Below are positions 22,251 to 35,999 of a DNA stretch of 62,000 bases, piece by piece. How positions within the stretch are numbered: the stretch's first letter is position 1; each line of letters opens with the position of its first letter. The translations under genes were made by a program, and so were the position numbers. The stretch comes from Branchiostoma floridae (Eukaryota; Chordata; Leptocardii; Amphioxiformes; Branchiostomatidae). The notes under the pieces were generated by a model. It was not told the origin of the DNA, ran no database searches, and worked only from the letters and a program-made list of their open reading frames with translations. The stretch lies in NCBI RefSeq assembly GCF_000003815.2, contig NC_049985.1, positions 22,237,754 through 22,299,753 of the forward strand, written 5' to 3'.

Positions 22251-23296
22251 TCGAAGCACCCTCTTATCTAGTTCACCGACAGAGACATCTCTACTCGGTA
22301 TGTACCGGTCGCTTTAAAATGCTGCCTGATGTTTTAGATACTGTGCAGTTCAAATTGATTTTTGGTGTAGTTGATATATATGTAGCGGGTGATGTTGAGA
22401 GACGAACGCTTGTCGTTTTTCTGGACGTTACAATATGGAAAGAAGCCTGGTTATCCAGTACATGTGTGGCAAAAATGTTTCATTTTTCTGTTGTGTGGCA
22501 TCATTGAATAGATGGTGTAACGTTTGAGACTGTTGGGCGACAATGCTAACCGACGCTGCCCGGGATACTAGTACATTAAACCAATGAATTTAGCTGGTGT
22601 TCTTCTGTATCTAGTAAGTAGTTGGAATGAAATGTGGTTTGGCACAATTGTCGATGGTTGTAAAGATAAAGCTGGCGCAATACGTACAAATTCTAACGGT
22701 TGTTTACTGGTTCCGAGAGGGAAAGACCACCCCCTATTTCATAGTTTTTTTAGGCTTCTTTTTTTTCTGCTGTCTTTAGTAGGGCATGTAAAAGCCCGGG
22801 GTCACCTTGAAAACCTCGACTGTAGTTGTTCCTTGTTTAGACCTCTTAAGGCTGTGGTTTATGGTGCCACTTCTATAATGGTATTAATGATGGAGCTCTC
22901 AGTTTGATACATTTTTTTCCTGATTCTCTCTGGCCTAGTCAGTCTTTATTTCCTAAGTTATTTTCTTGCCTATTTGACTTTAAGCCACATGTAGAGGCCC
23001 GGGGTCCCATTGAAATCTGCATATCTAATGGGAGTTTTGTAATGATTTTTTTTGTTTCATAACCATTGCTAGCTGTCACCTGGACTGAAAACGTGATACA
23101 ATGACACGTGTAAATTTCGGCAATTCTCGGTCGCTTGAAGCACAAAACTGTCCAAACCGCCATCTTGGTCTTCCCACGGGAGGGGATCGGATTCAGGCCA
23201 CGTGGTTGGTCAGATTTATCATGTGAAAGGTAGAAGGACACCGATAGCTTCATTTTCTCTATAATTTGTTTCTCGACCTTCTCAAGACGTGTTTCT

Positions 23297-23396
23297 NNNN
23301 NNNNNNNNNNNNNNNNNNNNNNNNNNNNNNNNNNNNNNNNNNNNNNNNNNNNNNNNNNNNNNNNNNNNNNNNNNNNNNNNNNNNNNNNNNNNNNNN
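23297..23396. other. Assembly gap (100 N), probably 94 bp
   Basis: The duplicate block at 36-39 kb spans it: the matching flanks end at 37171 and resume at 37266, giving an expected 94 bp. Confidence 0.85.
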
Positions 23397-23428
23397 AGTT
23401 TCGTTTAAGTTTACTTGGTATACTTGAT

Positions 23429-23594
23429 ACAACAATCTTTTATTGACACGACAAAGGTACAGCGACTTTCGTAAGGTCTACATGTATAACAACTACTTAC
23501 AGTACAACTAAACAGACATATATGGATATCTACGTATTGGGTCTAACATGTCGTTTACACTAGTGGTTCTACGGTGTAAGCAATCGTGGATATC
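23429..23594 (-). mobile_element. Short LINE/SINE 3'-end insertion in array unit
   Basis: About 166 bp not present in other units. On the minus strand it ends in CGTGTCAATAAAAGATTGTT, like a retroelement 3' end, and is bounded by GATA on the left and GGATATC on the right. The same insertion is at 37298-37463. Confidence 0.6.
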
Positions 23595-26500
23595 TACATG
23601 TAGCGGTTAATGTACGGCATAGTTGAATCGTCGGTGTGACGTTTCAGACTGTTTGGGTAAGAATGGGAAACGAAGCTGCCCGGGGTACATTAAAGCTATG
23701 AAGATAGCTGTTGCTTTTCCATATCTAGTTAGAGTGTTATACTTATGGGCACAATTATCAATGGTTGTAAAGATAAAGCTGGCGCATTACGTACAAATAC
23801 TGAAGCTTGTTTGCTGGTTTCGTCAGGGAGAGGTCAAATTTCATTTCATAGTTTTTTAGCCTTGTTTTTTTTTTTTAAGTGGGGCATGTAAAAGTCCGGG
23901 GTCACCTTAAAAACTGTGGTGTATTTGTTGCATTTCTGTGATGTATATATGGTGTGACTTTTACCAATGGTGGTAGAGATGGTGCTGCCACGCGTGTTTG
24001 AAACATTTTTACTGATTCTCTCGGGCCTGGTCAGTCATTACATTATAAGTTATTTTTTTGTCAATTTGACTTTAAGCCACATGTAGAGGCCCGGGGTCCC
24101 ATTGAAATCTGCATATCTAATTGCTGTTTCTTATTATTATTTCGTTTCATAACCATCGGTAGCTATCACCTGGACTGAAAACGTGAGACAATGATACATG
24201 TAAATTTTGGCACTTGTTGCTCGATTGTAGCACAGAACTATCCAAATAGCCATCTTGGTCTTCCCACGAGAGGGGATCGGATTTCGGCGACATGGATTGG
24301 TCAGATTTATCATGTGAAAGGCAGAAGGACACCGATTGCTTCATTTTCTGTATAATTTGTTTCTCGACCTTCTCAAGACAAGACGTGTTTCTGGAAGCAC
24401 CCTCTTATCTAGTTCTCGGACAGTGACATCTCTCATCGGTATGTACTGGTTGCTTTAAACTGCTGCCTGATGTTTTAGATACTGTTCAGTTCAATTTAAT
24501 TATTGGTATAGTTGATATACATGTAGCGGACAATGTTGAGAGACGGACTCTTGTCTTTGTTCTGGAAGTTACAATATGGTAACAAGCCTGGTTTTCCTGT
24601 ATATCTGAGACTTAAATGTTTCATTTTTCTGTTGTGTGGCATATTTGAGTGTTTGGGTAATAATGGGAGACGAAGGTGCCCGGGATACATTAAACCTATG
24701 AATTTAGCTGCTGTTCTTCTGTATCTAGTAACTACTTAGAGTGTTATTCCTATATACACAATTATCGATGTTTGTAAAGACAAAGTTGATGTATTACGTA
24801 CAAATTCTGAAGGTTGTTTACCGATTCCGTCAGGGAAAGATCAAACCCCATTTCATTGTTTTTAGCCTTCCTTTTTCTGCTATTTTAAGTAGGGCATGTA
24901 AAAGCCTTGAAAACCCCGACTGTACTTGTTGCTTTTCTGGACCTCTTAAGGCTCTGGTTAATGTTGTCACTTTTATATAATAATGGTGTTAGAGATGGTG
25001 TTACCGCGTTTTAAACATTTTTTCTGATTCTCTCGAGCCTGGTCAGTCTTTATTTCCTAAGTTATTTTCTTGCCAATTTGACTTTAAGCCACATGTAGAG
25101 GCCCGGGGTTCCATTAAAATCTGCATATCTAATGGAAGTTTTTTTTAATGATTATTTTTGTTTCATAACCATTGCTAGCTGTAAACGTGAGACAATGACA
25201 CGTGTAAATTTCGGCACTTTTTGGTCGCTTGTAGCACAGCACTGTCCAAACAGCCATCTTGGTCTTCCCACGGGAGGGGATCGGATTCAGGCCACGTGGT
25301 TGGTCAGATTTATCATGTGATAGGCAGAAGGACACCGATAGCGTCATTTTCTCTATAATTTGTTTCTCGACCTTCTCAAGACAAGACATTTTTGTCGAAG
25401 CACCGTCATATCTAGTTCATCGACAGAGACATCTCTCCTCGATATGTACCGGTTGTTTTTAAGTGCTGCCTGATGTTTTAGATACTGTTCATTTCAATTT
25501 AATTATTGGTATACTTGATAAATATTTAGCGGGTAATGTTGAGAGACGGACGCTTGTCTTTGTTCTGTAAGTTGTGATGGAAACGACCCTCGTTTTCCAG
25601 TACATGTGAGACAATTTCCAAATGTTTTATTCTGCTGTTGCGTTGCAGCTGCCCAGAATGTATTAAAGCTACGAAGCTGATTGCTGTTCTTCTGTATCTA
25701 TTGAACGTGTTATGCGTATTGGCACAATTTTCAATTGTTGTAAAGATAAAGCTGGCGCATTACGTACAAATTCCGAGGGTTGTTTCTTGGTTCCGTTAGA
25801 GAGTGGGCAACCCTATTTCAAAGGTGTTCTAGCCTTCCTGTTTTTTTCTGTTTTAAGTAGGGCATGTAAAGGCCAGGGATCACCTTAAAAACTGTGGTTC
25901 TAGTTGCTGATTTTCTGACCTATTTTGCTGTGATGTGTGGTGTTACTGTTAACAACGGTAGAAGAGACTGTGCTTCCACGTTTGATACATTTTTACTGGT
26001 TTTCTTGGGTCTGTTCAGTCTTTATTTCTTAAGTTATTTTCTGGCCATTTTGAGGTTAAGCCAGATGAAGAGGCCAGGGTTCCCCTTGCAATTAGTTTAT
26101 ATAGTTGCTGGTCTTTTGAATTAGTTAACCACATTGGCACAATTTTCAATGGTTGTAAATGATAAGCTGGTACATTACGTACAAATTCTGAAACTTGCTT
26201 ACTGGTTCCGTCAGGGGGAGGTCAACTCCGTTTTTATAGGCGTTTCTAGCCTTCCTGTTTTTCCTTAGGTTTTTTTAAAGTAGGGCATGTAAAGACCCGG
26301 GGTTGCCTTGAAAATTGTGGTTCTAGTTGTTGCTTTCCCGGATCTCTTAAGGCTGTGATATATGGTATTACTTTTATAATAATGGCAGCGATAGTGATTC
26401 CACAATCGAAACATTATCCGGATTCTCTTGGTCCTGGTCAGTCTTTATTTCATAACTTATTTTCCTGCAATTTTAGATCAAGGCACTGGAGAGATCGGGG

Positions 26501-27999
26501 TCTCTTTGTAAGCTTCATATTTAGGTGATATTCCTTTGGATTAGTTTCGATTCATAACCATTTTTATCACCTGGTCTAGAAACGTGACACAATGCCACAT
26601 GTACATTTCGGCACTTGTTGGTCCCATGTAGCTCGGAACTGTCCAAACACCCATCTTGGTCTTCCCACGGGAGGGGATCGAATTCAGGCGAAGTGGTTGG
26701 TCATTTTTAAAATCGTTATGGTGTTAGAGATGGTGCCTCCATGTTTGAAACATTGTACTGATATTCTCGGGCCTGGCCAGTCTTAATACTATCAGTTATA
26801 TTCTTCCAATCTGAGTTTAACCCCCATGTCTGGGGTCCCTTTGAAGTCAATATATTTATTTGCTGTTCTTTTGGATTGTTTTCGTTTCATAACCATTCCT
26901 GTCACCTCGACTGAAAACGTGAGACAATGACACCTGTACATTTCAACACTTGTTGGTCGCTTGTAGCACAGAACTATCCAAACAGCCATCTTGGTCTTCC
27001 TACGGGAGGGGATCGGATTCAGCCACGTTGTTGGTCAGATTTATCATGTGATAGGCAGAAGGACACCGATAGCTTCATTTTCTCTAGAATTTGTTTCTCG
27101 ACCTTCTCAAGACAAGACGTGTTTCTCGAAGCACCCTCTTATCTAGTTCACCGACAAAGACATCTCTCATCGGTATGTACCGGTTGCCTGAAAATGCTGC
27201 CTGATGTTTTAGATACTGTTTAGTTCAATTTAATTTTTGGTATAATTGATCAGTATCCATGTAGCGGGTGATGTTGAGAGACGAACGCTTGTCGTTTTTC
27301 TGGACGTTACAATATGGAAAGAAGCCTGGTTATCCAGTACATGTGTGGCTAAAATGTTTCATTTTTCTGTTATGTGGCATCATTGAATAGATGGTGTAAC
27401 GTTTGAGACTGTTGGGCGACAATGGGAACCGACGCTGCCCGGGATACTAGTACATTAAACCATTGAATTTAGCTGGTCTTCTTCTGTCTAGTAAGTAGTT
27501 GGAATGTAATGTGGTTTGGCACAATTATCGATTGTTGTAAAGATAAAGCTGGCGCAATACGTACAAATTCTGACGGTCGTTTACTGGTTCATTTAGGGAA
27601 AGACCACCCGCTATTTCATAGTTTTTTTAGGCTTCTTTTTTTTTCTGCTGTTTTAAGTAAGGCATGTAAAAGCCCGGGATCACCTTGAAAACCTCGGTAG
27701 TAGTTGTTCCTTTTTTGGACCTCTTAAGGTTGTGGTTGATGGTGCCACTTTTATAATGGTATTAATGACGGTGCTTCCAGTTTGAAACATCTTTACTGAT
27801 TCTCTCGGGCCTGGTCAGTTTTCATTCATAATATATTTTCTTGCCAATTTGACTTTAAGCCACATGTAGAAGCCCGGGGTCCTATTGAAATCTGCATCTT
27901 CTTGAAGTTTTTTATTATTATTTTCGTTTCATAACCATTGCTAGCTATCACCTGGACTGAAAACGTGAGAGGATGAAACATGTACATTTTGGCACTTGT

Positions 28000-28800
28000 T
28001 GGTCGCTTGAACTGTCCAAACAGCCATCTTGGTCTTCCCACGGGAGGGGATCGGATTCAGGCCACGTGGTTGGTCAGATTTATCATGTGATAGGCAGAAG
28101 GACACCGATTGCTTCATTTTTTCTATAATTTGTTTCTCGACCTTCTCAAGACAAGACGTGTTTCTCGAAGCACCCTCTTATCTAGTTCACCGACAAAGAC
28201 ATCTCTCATCGGTATGTACCGGTTGCTTTAAAGTGCTGCCTGATGTTTTAGATACTGTTTAGTTCAATCTAATTTTGGTATAGTTGATTTACATGTAGCG
28301 GGTGATGTTTAGAGACGAGCGCTTGTCGATTTTCTGGACGTTACAATATTGAAAGAAGCCTGGTTATCCAGTACATGTGTGGCTAAAATGTTTCATTTTT
28401 CGGTTGTGTGGCATCATTGAATAGATGGTGTAACGCTTGAGACTGTTGGGCGACAATGGGAACCGACGCTGCCGGGATACTAGTACATTAAACATATGGA
28501 TTTAGCTGCTGGTCTTTTGTATCTAATAAAATAAATAGTTTGAATGTAATGTGTTTTGGCACAATTATTGATGGTTGTAAAGATAAAGCTGGCACAATAC
28601 GTACAAATTCTGTTGGTTGTTTACGGGTTCTGTTAGGAAGTGGTCAACCCTATTTTATACGTGTTTTAAGCCTTCCTCTTGTGTTTTTGTTTTAAGTGGG
28701 GCATGTAAAGGCACGGGGTCACCTTGGAAACTGTGGTTCTTATTGTTTCTTTTCTGACCTGTTTTGCCCTGATGTGTGGTATTATTGTTAACAATAGAAG
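28000..28800. repeat. Array segment duplicated at 35160-35958
   Basis: Near-identical over about 800 bp at an offset of about 7158 bp, sharing the variant TTTAGAGACGAGCGC. The right copy is cut at about 35958, where it joins the middle of another unit. Confidence 0.75.
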
Positions 28801-31800
28801 AAGATATGGTGCTTCCACGTTTGATACGCTCGTACATTTTTGTTGGTTTTCTTGACCTGGTCAGTCTTCATTTCTTAAGATATTTTCTTGCCATTTTGAG
28901 TTTAATCCTCATATAATGGGCTTTATAATCAATTTAGTCATTTAATGTTCGTTTGGATTAGTTCCGTTTCATAAGGATTCCTATCACGGTGTCTAAAACG
29001 TGATAAGATGACAGGTAAATTCTGGCACTTGATGGTCGCTTGAAGCACAGAACTGTCCAAACAGCCATCTTGGTCTTCCCACGGGAGGGGATCGGATTCA
29101 GACCACATGGTTGGTTAGATTTATCACGTGATAGGTAGAAGGACACCGATAGCTTCATTTTCTGTATAATTTGTTTCTCGACCTTCTCAAGACAAGACGT
29201 GTTTCTTGAAAAACCCTCTAATCTAGTTCACCGACAGCGACATCTCTCATCGGTATGTACCGGTTGCTTTAAAATGCTGGCTGATGTTCTAGATACGGTT
29301 CAGTTCATTTTGATATTTGGTATAGTTGATAAACATGTAGCGGGTAATGTTGAGAGTCGGTCTCGCGTCTTTGTTCTGGAAGTTGTAATATGGAAAGAAA
29401 CTCGTTTACCAGTACATGTGAGACAATTTCAAAAATGTTTCATTTTTCTGTTGTGCGACATAATTGTACAATGAGTATAGAAATTAAATGATTAATACTG
29501 TCTGGGTGACAATGGGAAACGAAGCTGCCCAGAATATATTGAACCTATGAAGCCGATTGCTGTTCTTTTGTATCTAGTTAGATTGTTTTGCGTCTTAGCA
29601 CAATTATCAATGGTTGTAAAGATAAAGCTGGCGCATTACGTAAAAAGTCTGACGGTTGTTCACTGGTTCCGTCATGGAAAGATTAACTCTCCATTTCATG
29701 TTTTTTTAGCCTTCCTGTTCTGCTGTTTTAAGTAGGGTATGTAAAAGCCCGGGGTCACCTTGCAAACCTCGGTTGTAGTTGTTCCTTTTTTGGACCTCTT
29801 AAGGCTGTGGTTTATGGTGTCACTCTTATAATGGTGACTTGGTGTTAGAAATGGTGCTTTGACGTTTGAAAACATTTTATCTGATTCTCTTGGTCGTGGT
29901 CAGTCTTCTTTCCATAATTTATTTTTTTGGCAATTTGACTTTATGCCACATGTAGAGGCACGGGGTCCCATTGAAATCTGCATATCTAACATTGCTGTTA
30001 CGGGAGGGGATCGATCGATTGAGGCGAAGTGGTTGTCATTTTTATAATCATTATGGTGTTAGAGATGGTGCTTCCATGTTTGAAACATTGTACTGATATT
30101 CTCGGGCCTGGTCAGTCTTAATTCTATCAGTTATATTGTTCAATTTTGAGTTTAACCCTCATGTAATGCCTGGGGTCACTTTGAAGTCAATATATTTATT
30201 TGCTGTTCTTTTGGATTGTTTTCGTTTCATAACCATTCCTGTCACCTCGACTGAAAACATGAGACAATGACACCTGTACATTTCAACACTTGTTGGTCGC
30301 TTGTAGCACAGAACTATCCAAACAGCCATCTTGGTCTTCCCACGGGAGGGGATCGGATTCAGGCCACGTGGTTGGTCAAATTTATCATGTGATAGGCAGA
30401 AGGACACCGATAGCTTCATTTTCTCTAAAATTTGTTTCTCGACCTTCTCAAGACAAGACGTGTTCTCGAAGCACCTTCTTATCTAGTTCACCTACAGCGA
30501 CATCTCCCATCGGTATGTACGTTGCTTTAAAGTGCTGTCTTTTTAGTTTCATAACCACAGTATTACCTTGTCTAAAAACGTAAGACAATGCCACAATGTA
30601 AATTTCAGTACTTGTTGGTCGCTTGTAGCACAGAACCGTTCAAACAGCCATCTTGGTCTTCCCACGGGAGGGGATCGGATTCAGGCCACGTGGTTGGGCA
30701 GATTTATCATGTGATAGGTAGAAGGACACTGATAGCTTTATTTTCTCTATAATTTATTTCTCGGTTTTCTCAATACAAGACGCGTTAGTCGAAGCATCCT
30801 CTTATCTAGTTCACCAACAGAGACATCTCTTCTTGGTATGTACCGCTTGCTTTAAAGTGATGCCTGATCCTTTAGACATTGATCAGTTCAGATTAATTTT
30901 TAGTATAGTTTATATACATGTAACGAGTAATGTTGAGAGTCGGACTCGTGTCTTTGTTCTGGAAGTTGTAATGCGGAAAGAAACCACGTTTACCAGTACC
31001 CGTGAGACAAGTTTATTTTTTACACATTTTTCTTTTGTACGGCATAGTTTAATAGATAGTGTAACGTTTCAGACTGCTTGGGTAACAATGGGAAACGAAG
31101 CTGCCCGCCGGGTACATTAAACCTACTGTGAAGCTACTAGCTGTTGCTCTACTGTATGTATTTAGAGTTTACGTTTATGGGTACAATTATCGATGGTTGT
31201 AAAGATAAATCTTGTGTATTACGTACAGATTTTGAAGGTTGTTTACTGGTTCCATCAGGGAGAGTTCAACCCCCATTTCATAGTTTTTTTGCCGTCCTAT
31301 CTTTTCTTCTGTTTTAAGTAGGGCTTGAAAGGCCCAGGATCACCTTGGAAACTATGTTTCTATTTGCTGCTTTTCAGGAGCTGTTTTGCTCTAATGTGTG
31401 GTGTTACTGTTAAAATTGGTAGAAGATCTAGAGATGGTGCTTCCACGTTTGATACATTTTTACTATTTTTTTCGGGTCTGGCCACTCTATTTCATAAAAT
31501 TTTCTTGCCATCTTGAGTTTAATCCACATGTAATGTCCGGGGTCCCCTTGAAGTCAATATATTCATTTGATGTTCGTTTGGAATGACAATTCTTATAACT
31601 TGGACTGAAAACATGAGTCAATGACACATGTACCTTTCGGCACCCGTTGGTCGCTTGTAGCACAGAACTGTCCAAACAGCCATCTTGGTCTTCCCACGGG
31701 AGAGGATCGGATTTCGGTGACATGGATTGGTCAGATTTATCATGTGATAGGCAGAAGGACACTGATAGCTTCATTTTCTCTATAATTTATTTCTCGACCT

Positions 31801-34800
31801 TGTACAATTATCGATGGTCTTTAAGGAAAAAGTTGGCGTATTACGTACAAATTCTGACGGTTGTTTACAGGTTCCGTCAGGGAAAGATCAACCCCAAATA
31901 CATAGTGCTTTTGTGTTCCTGTTTTTTCTGCTGTTTAAGCAGGCAGGGTATATAAAGGCCCGGGGTCACCTTGAAAAAAAAACGGTTCTACTTGCTGCTT
32001 TTTAGGGCTGTTTTGGTCTGATGTGTGGTGTTACTGTTAACAATGGTAGAAAAGATGGTGCTTCCACGTTTGATATATTTTTAATGGTTTTCTCGGGTTT
32101 GGCTAGTCTTTATTTCTTAAGTTATTTTCTTGCCATTTGAGTTTACCCCAATGGAATGGGCGGGGTTCCTTTATAGTCAATATATTCATTGAATGTTTGT
32201 TTGGATTAGCTCCGTTTCATAAGGATTCTTATCACTGTGTCTAAAAATGTGAGACAATGAAGCATGTAAATTTAGCACTTGTTGGTCGCTTGTAGCTCAA
32301 AACTGTCCAAACAGCCATCTTGGTCTTCCCACAGCTTTAAAGTGCTGCCTGATGTTTTAGATACTGTTCAGTTCAATGTAATTATTGGTATAGTTGATAA
32401 ACATGTAGCGGATGATGTTGAGCGACGGACACATGTCTTTGTTTTGGAAGTTACAATATTGTAACAAGCCTGGTGTATGTGAAACTGAAATGTTTCTTTT
32501 TTCTGTTGTGCGGCATATTTGAGTGTTTGGGTAACAATGGGACACGAAACTGCCCGAGATACATTAAACCTATAAATTTAGCTGCTGCTGTTCTGTATCT
32601 AGTGACTAGTTAGAGTATTGTGCGTATTGACGCAATTGGCGATGGTTGTAAAGATAAAGTTTACATTTTACGTACAAATTCTGTTGGTTGTTTACTTGTT
32701 CAGTTATGAAGTTGTAACCCTATTCTATACGTGTTTTAAGCCTTCCTGATGTTGTTTTTTGTTTCAAGTAGGGCATGTAAATGCCCGGGGTCACCTTGGA
32801 AACTGTGGTTCTTATTGTTTCTTTTCTGACCTGTTTTACCCTGATTTGTGGTATTATTTTTAACAATAGAAGAAGATATGATACATTTTTATTGTTTTTC
32901 TTTGCCTGGTCAGTCTTTATTTCTTAAGTTATTTTCTTGCCATTTTGAGTTTAATCCTCATATAATGGGCTTTATAATCAATTTAGTCATTTAATGTTCG
33001 TTTGGATTAGTTCCGTTTCATAATGATTCCTATCACGGTGTCTAAAACGTGAGAAGATGACAGGTAAATTCTGGCACTTGTTGGTCGCTTGAAGTACAGA
33101 ACTGTCCAAACAGCCATCTTGGTCTTTCCACGGGAGGGGATCGGATTCTGACCACGTGGTTGGTTAGATTTATCATGTGATATGTAGAAGGACACCGATA
33201 GCTTTATTTTCTCTATAATTTGTTTCTCAGCCTTCTCAAGACAAGACGTCTTTCTCGAAGTACCTTCTTATCTAGTTCACCTACAGCGACATCTCTCATC
33301 GGTATGTACGTTGCTTTAAAGTGCTGTCTGATGTTTTAGATACTGTTCATTTCAATTTAATTTTTCGTATAGCAGATATACACGTAGCGGGTAATGTATA
33401 CCAGTACACGTGAGACTAAAATGTTTCACTGATTGTTGTGCGGCACAATTGAATTTAACAGCGGTTTCAAACTGTTTCGATAACAATGGGAAACGGTGCT
33501 GCCAGGAATACATTAAACCCATGAAGCCAATTGCTGCTCTTCTGTATCTTATCAATGGTTGACAAAAGATAAAGCTGGTGCATTACGTACAAATTCTGAC
33601 GAACGTTTACTGGTTCTGTAATGGAGTGGTCAACCCCCATTCCATAGGTGTTTTAGCATTTTTGTTTTTTTTCCGGTTTGAAAAGTAGGGCATGTTAAGG
33701 CCCGGGATCACCTTAAAAACTGTGGTTCTAGTTGCTGCTTTTCTGACCTGTTTTGCTCTGATGTGTGATGTTACTGTAAACAATGACAGAAGAGATCATG
33801 GGGCTTTCACGTTACTTACATAGTCCTGTTTTCTCGGGCCTTGTCAGTCTTTATTTCATAAGTTATGTTCTTGCAATTTTCTAGTTGATTCCCCATGTAA
33901 TTGCCAGGGCCCCTTAAAAAGTAACATATTTATTGATGTTCTTTTGGATTAGTTAAATTTCATAACAATTTTATATATCATATAGACTAAAAACGTGAGA
34001 CAATGACACATGTACATTTCAACACTTGTTGGTCGCTTGTAGCACAGAACTATCCAAACAGCCATCTTGGTCTTCCCACGGGAGGGGATCGGATTCAGGC
34101 CACGTGGTTGGTCAGATTTATCATGTGACAGGTAGAAGGACACCGATAGCTTCATTTTCTGTATAATTTGTTTCTCGACCTTCTCAAGACAAGACGTGTT
34201 TCTCGAAGAACCCTCTTATCTAGTTCACCGACAGCGACATCTCTCATCGGTATGTACCGGTGGCTTTAAAATGCTGCCTGATGTTCTAGATACGGTTCAG
34301 TTCAATTTAATATTTGGTATAGTTGTAAACATGTAGCGGGTGATGTTGAGAGTCGGTCTCGCGTCTTTGTTCTGGAAGTTGTAATATGGAAAGAAACTCG
34401 TTTGCCAGTACATGTGAGACAATTTAAAAATGTTTTATTTTTCTGTTGTGCGACATAATTGTTCAGTGAGTATAGAAATGATTAATACTGTTTGGGCGAC
34501 AATGGGAAACGAAGTTGAATATATTGAACCTATGAAGCTGATTGCTGTTCTTCTGTATCTAGTTAGATTGTTTTGCGTCTTAGCACAAATACCAATGGTT
34601 GTAAAGATTAAGCTGGCGCATTACGTAAAAACTCTGACGGTTGTTTACTGGTTCCGTCAGGGAAAGATTAACTCCCCATTTCATGTTTTTTTAGCCTTCC
34701 TTTTTTTTCTGCTGTTTTAAGTAGGGTATGTAAAAGCCCGGGGTCACCTTGAAAACCTTGGTTGTAGTTGTTCCTTTTCTGGACAACTTAAGGCTGTGGT

Positions 34801-35999
34801 TTATGGTGTCACTCTTGTAATGGTGACTTGGTGTTAGAGATGGTGCTTTGACGTTTGAAAACATTTTTACTGATTCTCTTGGTCCTGGTCAGTCATCTTT
34901 CCATAATTTATTTTCTTGCCAATTTGACTTTATGCCACATGTAGAGGCACGGGGTCCAATTAAATCTACATATCTAATATTGCTGTTACGGGAGGGGATC
35001 GATCGATTCAGGCCAAGTGGTTTGTCATTTTTATAATCATTATGGTGTTAGAGATGGTGTTATTCTTTTGGATTAGTTTCGATTCATAACCATTCTTATC
35101 ACCTGGTCTAAAAACGTGAGAGGATGAAACATGTACATTTTGGCACTGGTTGGTCATTGTAGCACAGAACTGTCCAAACAGCCATCTTGGTCTTCCCACG
35201 GGAGGGGATCGGATTCAGGCCACGTGGTTGGTCAGATTTATCATGTGATAGGCAGAAGGACACCGATTGCTTCATTTTTTCTATAATTTGTTTCTCGACC
35301 TTCTCAAGACAAGACGTGTTTCTCGAAGCACCCTCTTATCTAGTTCACCGACAAAGACATCTCTCATCGGTATGTACCGGTTGCTTTAAAGTGCTGCCTG
35401 ATGTTTTAGATACTGTTTAGTTCAATCTAATTTTGGTATAGTTGATTTACATGTAGCGGGTGATGTTTAGAGACGAGCGCTTGTCGATTTTCTGGACGTT
35501 ACAATATTGAAAGAAGCCTGGTTATCCAGTACATTTGTGGCTAAAATGTTTCATTTTTCGGTTGTGTGGCATCATTGAATAGATGGTGTAACGCTTGAGA
35601 CTGTTAGGCGACAATGGGAACCGACGCTGCCGGGATACTAGTACATTAAACATATGGATTTAGCTGCTGGTCTTTTGTATCTAATAAAATAAATAGTTTG
35701 AATGTAATGTGTTTTGGCACAATTATTGATGGTTGTAAAGATAAAGCTGGCACAATACGTACAAATTCTGTTGGTTGTTTACGGGTTCTATTAGGAAGTG
35801 GTCAACCCTATTTTATACGTGTTTTAAGCCTTCCTCTTGTGTTTTTGTTTTAAGTGGGGCATGTAAAGGCACGGGGTCACCTTGGAAACTGTGGTTCTTA
35901 TTGTTTCTTTTCTGACCTGTTTTGCCCTGATGTGTGGTATTATTGTTAACAATAGAAGATTGTAGCACAAAACTATCCAAACAGCCATCTTGGTCTTCC

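Larger units (their letters stand above)
22115..25390. repeat. 3.2-kb array segment duplicated at ~36000-39270
   Basis: The two blocks differ at very few positions over more than 3 kb, at an offset of about 13.87 kb. They share a LINE 3'-end insertion, which therefore predates the duplication. This is the most recent large duplication in the array, or a region kept alike by gene conversion. Confidence 0.85.

Noticed and set aside
22115-22507. 130-codon plus-strand frame in a satellite unit
   Set aside because: Repeat-derived. The same segment in sister units carries stops or frameshifts.
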